A stretch of DNA of 64,000 nucleotides from NCBI RefSeq assembly GCF_963678635.1, contig NC_087068.1, positions 25,213,311 to 25,277,310 on the forward strand. The letters run 5' to 3'. Positions 57,726 through 64,000 of this stretch are shown piece after piece. The translations under genes and the position numbers were made by a program. The first letter of the stretch is position 1, and every line of letters starts with the position of its first letter. Below the pieces are notes generated by a model. The model was not told the DNA's origin. It was given only the letters and a program-made list of their open reading frames with translations, and searched no databases. The stretch is from Symsagittifera roscoffensis. Lineage: Eukaryota; Xenacoelomorpha; Acoela; Convolutidae.

Positions 57726-59057
57726 CCTGGAGGTTGTGAAGGTTCAATAAACAGTAAATTGAAAAAAAGTTAAACGTTTACGAAAAGTTGTTTACTGGAA
57801 AAAAGTATTGTTCTCGATTTCAAGATACTTGCTCTCGAAAATGTAATAATACCTGCTTTTGTCGAACAGGAATTTTTGCCCTCGAAACAATGCAATATAA
57901 CTTCACTATGCCATAAAATATAAGCTGAAACCGTTTAATCGAAAAAAAAATATATTAAAAACAAAATTATTAAAAATCAGACTTGGTAAAATGACAAGTT
58001 GCAAACTTTCAACAGGAGTAAAAAAAATTCAAAATCAAAATAAAATCCAAGTTAAACAAAAAAAAACGAAAAAAATAGTACCAAATAAAACAAATTTCAT
58101 TTTAAAAAAACGCGGAATGAACCGACGGAAACTACGCCGAAATTTTGAAGAAAATTATTTGAAAACCGGAAAAGGACTAGACCTAATTACTACCTACATG
58201 AAGGTAATTTAAGTTGGATTTTCAAGAATTTGAGCATAGCTGAATATTACCAATCCGACACATTCGACCATTGTGCTTTCAGTTAATTACGGGATAAAAG
58301 TTTAGTACCCGATTGCAATACCCTTGCTTATCGCAAGGGTAATCAAATCATCAAAACGTGAAGTTGAGTGAGAACAAAATTTAAGTGATAATTTGATCAA
58401 TATTTTTTGTCTGATTACAAAAAGACCCGAACATACATATTTCGCTACTTTTTCAAAGTAAAAAAAAATAGACAGTCTGGATGTACCGGGCTAAGAATAC
58501 TATTGAGCGAGCCTTCAATTCCACCTAACAGTCGTGATTGAAGATGAGCAACTGAAACAATCCAAATGCGAGGATAACCATGACCTCACAACAGTCATCC
58601 TCTAAGAAAAACCAGTTTCCTATATAATTTCAAAGAAATTTGTATTCAGCATTCTTGAACAAAACAGTTGAGCCGTAGAACCTTAACTTTATCAATTCCT
58701 GCTATCATGGACCTTTTGGCTGGCTCTCATTATCCAACTACCAAATCACGCCCAAAATTATTGTCCGCTTCGCGCAACTTACGCGAGCATTACAAAGATA
58801 TTACAGAAATTAAAACACACAAACAAAAATATGGCCGATAACGCTACTGGGAAAAACTGAATGAGTAAAACTTTGAGTTTACATAGTTTTTCAATATACG
58901 CACCCAAATTATGGGTCTGCATAATTTCTAAGTGACGCAAGCCAATGACGCATTAGCAGTACCAGACAACTTGAAAAAAAAATTACCAACTAGCATGCCT
59001 CATTGTATAGAGCGGACGCATTTTAACTAGTAGACGAAAAAGTTCATTAAAAACATC

Positions 59058-59125
59058 CGACCCTGCCCCAAATCGAACCCTCTTATTTTGGTGCGGGTCT
59101 CCTTTCCTACCTCTACGCTACAAAT
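59058..59125 (-). tRNA. tRNA-like sequence (probably pseudogene or SINE)
   Basis: The minus strand reads TGTAGCGTAGAGGTAGGAAAGG (A-box-like) and AGAGGGTTCGATTTGGGGCAGG, a B-box and T-arm-like segment with GGTTCGATTTG. The stems are incomplete and no clear anticodon can be set. Confidence 0.35.
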
Positions 59126-59601
59126 CTATGTTAACTTGAAGCTTAAGTGCTATTTATAATATAATAGTCTGTGTTACTATCCTTAGCATAGGCTATACTT
59201 AATAGCTGGTTATTGATCTTATGCACATACTGCAATAAATGAACACTTTCAAAATGAACTCTAATATTTGCGACTTCGGTTGGAAAAAAGAGAGTTCATA
59301 CTATCACACAACCTTTGCTTGTGTAATGAGAGTCTTTCTTCCATTAAGCCAAAAAATGCGAAATATTCCCATTGCAGCGCTCAGTTGTCAGCTACACAAA
59401 CTTTGCTCGATTTTAAATCGGGCTTTTGTATAACTAAAAGGTCTTCCAAACCCTATTTTTTGCAGAACTTCATTAAAAAAAAGTAGCTGAAACCGGATAG
59501 GAAAAAAGACTCAGAAGCTCAAAATTATGCCCATGTAGAGCATCCCGAGTCACTTCTTTGAGACGCTTTGAATGAAAATAGCTGATAAAAAAGCCACTAA
59601 C

Positions 59602-59784
59602 TTGATGACAATTAGGACAGGGTGGTTTGTTGGCCGATCTGTGCGCGTAGCCTACTCTGTCCAGACTATTCGTAGCATAGTGGTCCGTCTGGTCGATCGG
59701 ATAAGACCCCATGTGAACACTGCTTATCGTACTGTTGTCTGAACTGCTTCCCACGTGACTTCTCAATCTGTCGCACATTTGCAA
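59602..59784 (-). CDS. Probable host exon, possibly of the coiled-coil gene
   Basis: On the minus strand the frame LQMCDRLRSHVGSSSDNSTI runs on to NKPPCPNCHQ, then the donor CATCAA/GTTAGT. Entry at CTTGAG/TTGCAA gives 61 codons in phase 0 at both ends. The CPNC pair with neighbouring His and Cys could bind zinc. The polypyrimidine tract is weak, so the acceptor could instead be CCTTAG at about 59804. Confidence 0.5.
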
Positions 59785-60011
59785 CTCAAGATTTATTTCA
59801 AAAATATCTAAGGAAAAGCTTTTCAAAAAAAGAGTAACTTTGGTCCAAAATGCCTATTTTTAGATGTATAAACGACGCTTTTACTGGTTAACGAAGTTTT
59901 CTTAACTTTTATGTTATTTTTTGTAATTCTGTTTTATTCAAAAATTTCAGCTGATGATAGTTAAATAATTTTTAAATTCAGAATTTCATTAACTCAAGGA
60001 AATGCTCTAAC

Positions 60012-60229
60012 CTGTCGAATCGTCGCAAACTATTTGATTTGAACAAAGACGATGCCGACGGCGTACTGATCAATGTACTATGTCGACTTTCATTCGAAAC
60101 GTCTTCTCGATTTGAATTTGATGCGACGTCATTTTTGTTCACTATATTGTTGTTTTCGAGGTATGATGAATTACGCGTGAAGAATGATCCGGTCACTCCG
60201 CCGAATGGCCGTACAGGCGTCGTTGCTTC
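60012..60229 (-). CDS. Probable host exon upstream of the coiled-coil exons
   Basis: On the minus strand the acceptor TTTTTTAG precedes GAAGCAACGACG, and the donor is GACAG/GTTAGA. The only open frame gives 72 codons, EATTPVRPFGGVTGSFFTRN then Ser/Asn-rich (VASNSNREDVSNESRHSTL) and SNSLRRFDR. It ends in phase 2, which does not match the phase-0 entry proposed for 59784, so a missing small exon or another acceptor is needed. Confidence 0.5.
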
Positions 60230-60624
60230 CTAAAAAAGGACATCTCTAGTTCAACTGTTCTCATTGAAATAATTCTCATGATTGATATGTTAAACTCTCA
60301 ATTAATAGAAGTGCATTAGAGGCTAGCAATTAAGGTCTTTCCAGTTATACAAAAAAAAATAATTTTCGAGCAGCTTAAGCAAATCTGATTTGCCTGAGAA
60401 ACTTTGAGTAACTATAAAAACATTTTAAGCTCAATTGTATAGCTTAAAGCCGAAGTCAAATTTAGAGGTATACTGCATAAAATTTGTATTTACAAAACAG
60501 CCAACAAAAAGTTGGAAAAAAGTCAATAAACGCATTTAAACAGAAAAAATGCCCCTTAAGCTTTTTAACTTTCTAGAACAATGTATTATCGACACTTTTT
60601 TTGATACTATTGATCCAATTTAAG

Positions 60625-60900
60625 AAAACTGGATCAGTAGGTAATTTTTCTTATTTCGCTGGAAAATCTGGAAACTAAATTCCACTTTCGAAACTAGAAG
60701 TCAATTTTTTCGACACCTTTACACTTTCGCTGTTCCGTAAGGGAGTTTGCCTTCGTTTCAACATATAAAATGAACTGAACATAGAAAGAAATCAGAAGTC
60801 AAGCCGCGAAAAAAAAATTTGAGCCTGAACAAACTTTAAGACTTCTAAAAAAAACGAAAAAAACAGCAACTATATCTGAGTCTGAAGTACGTTCACCGAG
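60625..60900 (+). repeat. Dispersed 270-bp repeat, copy 3
   Basis: GAAAACTGGATCAGTAGGTA, CTTTCGAAACTAGAAGTCAA, TTTACACTTTCGCTGTTCCG and AAAATGAACTGAAC match copy 4, which follows about 45 bp later in the same orientation. Copies 3 and 4 thus form a local tandem pair. Confidence 0.7.
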
Positions 60901-60944
60901 TCTCAAACAATTTATGATTAACACTTTTTGGATAAAATTTTGAA

Positions 60945-61225
60945 AAAAAAACTGGATCAAAAACTAAAATGTTTTATTCCGCTGAAAAATCTGAAAATTC
61001 AAATCCATTTTTGAAATCAGAAGCCGATCCGTTTTTCGCGACCTTTACATTTTTGCTGTTCGATAATGCAGTTTTCCTTCCTTTTAAACAAAGTAAATGA
61101 ACTGAACCTAAGATAAATAAAAAGTCAAACCTCGAAACATCAAAGATGAGCGTGAACAAACTTAAAGACTTTTCGTTTAAAAAAAATTATGACGACCTAT
61201 ATGAGAGTCTTCACTTCCTTCATCA
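60945..61225 (+). repeat. Dispersed 270-bp repeat, copy 4
   Basis: AAAACTGGATCAAAAACTAA, TTTTGAAATCAGAAGCCGA, GCTGTTCGATAATGCAG, AAATGAACTGAACC and ACGACCTATATGAGAGTC match the other three copies. The CCTATAT segment near the end is shared in three of four. Confidence 0.7.
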
Positions 61226-61623
61226 CATCTTAAGCCCAATCGGTTGTTGTGGATATCGTAATGCACTCTTATTTAAACTTTATCCCCATTTCGACGAGGT
61301 TTAAAAAAAGTTGCCAACTTACGCTTATTGAGCTCACGGAAATTGACAAAATAGACTGATTATTCCATCAATTTTTTTGTTTAACTTTAAAAACCCACGC
61401 AAAACACTACCTCAACTTAGCACTTTATGAATATCAAAACATCCTTTGACGCATTTCAGATATAATCGACTTTTTATCGCAAACTTTTTTTATTCCGTGG
61501 AAAATTTAAATAATCTTTTAGCAGTTGCACCCTAACCCCTTCATACCTGCCATTTGCACTATTGCTATTGGAGAGCGTAACTTCCTTACCAATTAGCAAA
61601 TAAGTTTCAAAGGAACTTAAACC

Positions 61624-61870
61624 GGGGCGGATTTAATTATAACTAACCCCTCGCAACCCAAAAGGTCCCCCTTTTTTGCTATTTCAAGATATCCATTTAT
61701 GGCCAACCGACCCATTTTAAAAAAAAACGTTCGGCGCCAAAATATACTAAACTTTAAAGGTGAAGCACGCCAAAGTGCATTTTGGTCAAGACCTTCAAAA
61801 ATATGCAAAAACGCCAGCGGTGAAATTTTGGCAATAAAGGATCTTCATACTGTTTTGCGATATCTCAGAA
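61624..61870. mobile_element. Inverted partial copy of the 433-bp element family
   Basis: It starts GGGGCGGATTTAA. The stretch ATCCATTTATGGCCAACCGA, then GTTCGGCGCCAAAATATACT and GCACGCCAAAG match the reverse complement of 51190-51300. The order is inverted relative to the copy at 50954-51386. Flanking repeats were not found, so it may be truncated. Confidence 0.55.
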
Positions 61871-63074
61871 AATCAAATTGATCTAAGTTTTAAAAATCGA
61901 CATCATTTTAGACCCTACCCCTCGAGAATATCTAGGTCCATCCTCATCTACTAAAATCAATATTAAAAACCAAATGGATAAACAATTTTAAGGCTTTTTC
62001 CTGATAAATGACCAAAATAAGAAAATTTACTCGGTTCAGTAACCATGAATCAAATATCATTTACAAAAATGAAGGATATTGAAGGCACCTTCATTGCTTA
62101 TGAATAAATAAAAGACTATACCCACCGGAAATAGGTTTTTAAATTCCTGAGCACACATTAGTTATGGATTTACAATTCCAAGAAAAAAGGATTTAAAACG
62201 AGATGAGGTGATAGATTATGAAAACTAAAATGATTATAATATTTCAATTAGTAAGTTTAGTGAGTAAGTTGTTAGGTTAATATTATTCTGAATAGTTGTC
62301 GCAAGCAATTTCACCAGCACTTCAAATTTTCTACCAACTTACCAGAAAACACGCCATGACTACCGCTTCGCAAATATGGGGAAGACAATGTATATCACAG
62401 TATACCGTCTCCATAACTAACTGCTTAACTAACTAGCTGAAACTAAACTAAACATATTGATGGCACAGATTCAACAAAAGGCGACAAATTTTGAAATACA
62501 ATCACCCGCAGACAACACATCATCAAAGAGTTGACGACAAAGGGTAAAACCATTATTAACATTTGCACTAAGACACTCAATTCTTACATCAGAAGAAAAA
62601 ATGTGTTTCTATCAAAACTGTTGAATTAACGTAGCAAATAAAGTTTGATCCATTATTTATTATTGATTTCATGTATGTAGTATTGTCGAGGTCCGTCAAT
62701 GCTGTCAACGAAGAAAGAACCAACTGATCAGAAGAATTCATGTACAATATCTAATCTATTAGTTAAATTCAAGATTATCATGCCCTTTGTTAATTAAATG
62801 CATTAGAGTCAAATCAAGTCACACCACTTAAAATCCAAGACAGTGGTTGCTTCTTCAAATTTCCGAGAAAACTCCAAAAACGACAAACGATCTTTGAAAT
62901 ATTTCAGCAACTATAAGCAGATTTATGAGCGCGTTATGTTCTTCTCTTCTTTCGACAACAAAAACCGCAGCCAATCAAATGAAAATAAGTCGATTAAAGC
63001 AAATTTCAGTTGTAACTTACTATAACGAATACAAACAAAATTTTTTGGTTCTAGTCTAAGGACTATTAATATTT
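61871..63074. other. Intergenic sequence, no gene seen
   Basis: AT-rich, with only a short Ser/Asn/Lys-rich plus frame at 62843-63025 lacking support. Part of it is presumably the 3' UTR of the minus-strand gene ending at 63075. Confidence 0.5.
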
Positions 63075-64000
63075 TTAGTACTTGGTGTATGTGGAGTGAT
63101 GTTTCGAAGTGGCGGGTCTATCTCTCAGACTAGATGTTCGCCCAAGATTCTTAGTATCCGTCGGAGGAGATCGGTATCCGGAGGCACCTCCGGTCAAAGG
63201 TCTGGATCCCGACATTACAACGGGGTGAGTGAACTGATACAGATGACTTCCACTTCCCGAGGTATTCATTGCATTTCCACTGCTTCCTGATTGATACATA
63301 GGCTGAAACGAGTTTTCAATCGACGGAGGCGAGAACTTATAACGAGCTGATCCTTCTTTGAAGTACGCGTCTAAAGATCGATCGCTGTAGCTTTTATGAT
63401 AGGGTTCAGAGGGTAGACTATATCCTGGCTTCTCACTAAGAGATGAAACTGTGGGAGTGTATCTAACGTATCCTGATCTCAGAGGAATTGGAGGTGTTGC
63501 AGACGGATGGTGGTAGTGCATTCCTGCATCCCGTCTTTGCGAATAGTCTCCGCCCGCGCTGGTAGTGTAGCTCCTCGGAGGTAATGCAGGTGCTCTTTCC
63601 GAAGATGCTTTTACTGGTTCGTTGTAACTTGATTTTCTTTTCGGACCGCTTGAGTCAAATGGGATCGATCGCATCTCATAATAGTCCGACTTACTTTCGG
63701 TCGGAATAACTTTTGACACATAATCTATGTTAGAAGTTCCTTTGACTGACTTCGGGGTTTCGCTTCTATTATTCGATGACGAGTAGCCCCCGTGGTACTG
63801 AGATCCACCAGACGAGGAAGAATAACCTCCTGAACTTTTAGGTTGGCTAGCAATGAACGGAACCGCCACTGAAACATACTCCATCTGTTTCTTTCGTTGA
63901 CCTACTGGCGGCGTCGACGACTTTGCTTGGGTGAACACCATTGGCTTATAAGGCTTCGGCATTGCAACTGCAGATTTGATTGATGAATCACGAGCGCCGC
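63075..64000 (-). CDS. Ser/Gly/Tyr/Pro-rich host protein, 3' terminal exon (partial)
   Basis: The minus-strand frame is open from the window edge (GARDSSIKSAVA before the first Met at 63962) to a stop at 63075, so the exon continues beyond 64000. The protein is disordered-looking: Gly/Ser/Tyr-rich blocks (GGYSSSSGGSQYHGGYSSS), a Pro-rich SH3-ligand-like site (ALPPRSY), and many Ser-Pro and basic motifs, ending SKHHSTYTKY. Codon use is less AT-rich than the surroundings, as expected for a conserved gene. It is probably a cytoskeletal or signalling adaptor tail by composition. The family is not recognised. No splice acceptor is visible within the window. Confidence 0.75.
   Translation of the reverse strand, partial: GARDSSIKSAVAMPKPYKPMVFTQAKSSTPPVGQRKKQMEYVSVAVPFIASQPKSSGGYSSSSGGSQYHGGYSSSNNRSETPKSVKGTSNIDYVSKVIPTESKSDYYEMRSIPFDSSGPKRKSSYNEPVKASSERAPALPPRSYTTSAGGDYSQRRDAGMHYHHPSATPPIPLRSGYVRYTPTVSSLSEKPGYSLPSEPYHKSYSDRSLDAYFKEGSARYKFSPPSIENSFQPMYQSGSSGNAMNTSGSGSHLYQFTHPVVMSGSRPLTGGASGYRSPPTDTKNLGRTSSLRDRPATSKHHSTYTKY

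Larger units (their letters stand above)
57246..59601. other. Intronic or intergenic sequence
   Basis: Apart from two tRNA-like stretches (57651-57725 and 59058-59125), no feature is supported. A Lys/Asn-rich plus frame at 57991-58212 looks like AT-rich chance reading. If the minus-strand exons on either side belong to one gene, this is its intron. Confidence 0.45.

Noticed and set aside
57991-58212. Lys/Asn-rich 73-codon plus frame
   Set aside because: Composition is what A-rich DNA gives by chance; no homology or context.

Overview
This is a window of animal (probably invertebrate) nuclear DNA. It is AT-rich and gene-poor, has spliced genes with GT/AG introns, and is dominated by old mobile DNA. 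Nothing looks bacterial: there are no operons, ribosome-binding sites, rRNA genes or CRISPR arrays. The species cannot be named from the sequence.

Region 1 (1-19.8 kb) holds a decayed Ty3/Gypsy-type LTR retrotransposon and its flank, partly duplicated in tandem with a period of 9,125 bp. Copy A (1-9125) has flank, 5' LTR, gag, protease, RT, RNase H, linker and integrase, and is cut off inside the integrase C-terminus. Copy B (9126-19799) repeats this and runs on to a polypurine tract, a 3' LTR and the target-site duplicate TTGGT. Copy B also carries an internal 1,515-bp gag-RT tandem duplication. All polyproteins are broken. The RNase H-integrase linker carries a 24-27-residue repeat whose DNA contains a CTCF-like core motif.

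Region 2 (19.8-33.4 kb) has no intact gene. Its main content is two head-to-tail 3.8-kb units (22178-25990 and 25994-29798) of a badly decayed retroelement, with remnants of a zinc knuckle and a protease-like TGAEL motif.

Region 3 (33.4-47.3 kb) is an endogenous Polinton/Maverick or adinto-like dsDNA virus. Rightward it carries a basic core protein (start lost in a 200-N gap), a major capsid protein and an adenain-like protease. Leftward it carries a PC4-like protein and a frameshifted unknown. Rightward again come an unknown 222-residue protein, a spliced protein-primed family B DNA polymerase and an unknown 230-residue protein. Visible core, capsid and protease reading frames are intact, while the polymerase and PC4-like genes each have one in-frame stop and the fifth gene is frameshifted. 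No integrase or packaging ATPase is recognisable.

Region 4 (47.3-64 kb) is mostly non-coding host DNA with small repeats: a short inverted-repeat element with a 7-bp target duplication, a 433-bp element with a 12-bp flanking repeat and relatives elsewhere, a roughly 270-bp family in four copies, three tRNA-like sequences on the minus strand and a 110-bp tandem duplication. Two minus-strand host genes are visible: a coiled-coil protein in several exons (55.96-60.23 kb), and the 3' terminal exon of a Ser/Gly/Tyr/Pro-rich protein (63.08 kb to the window edge).
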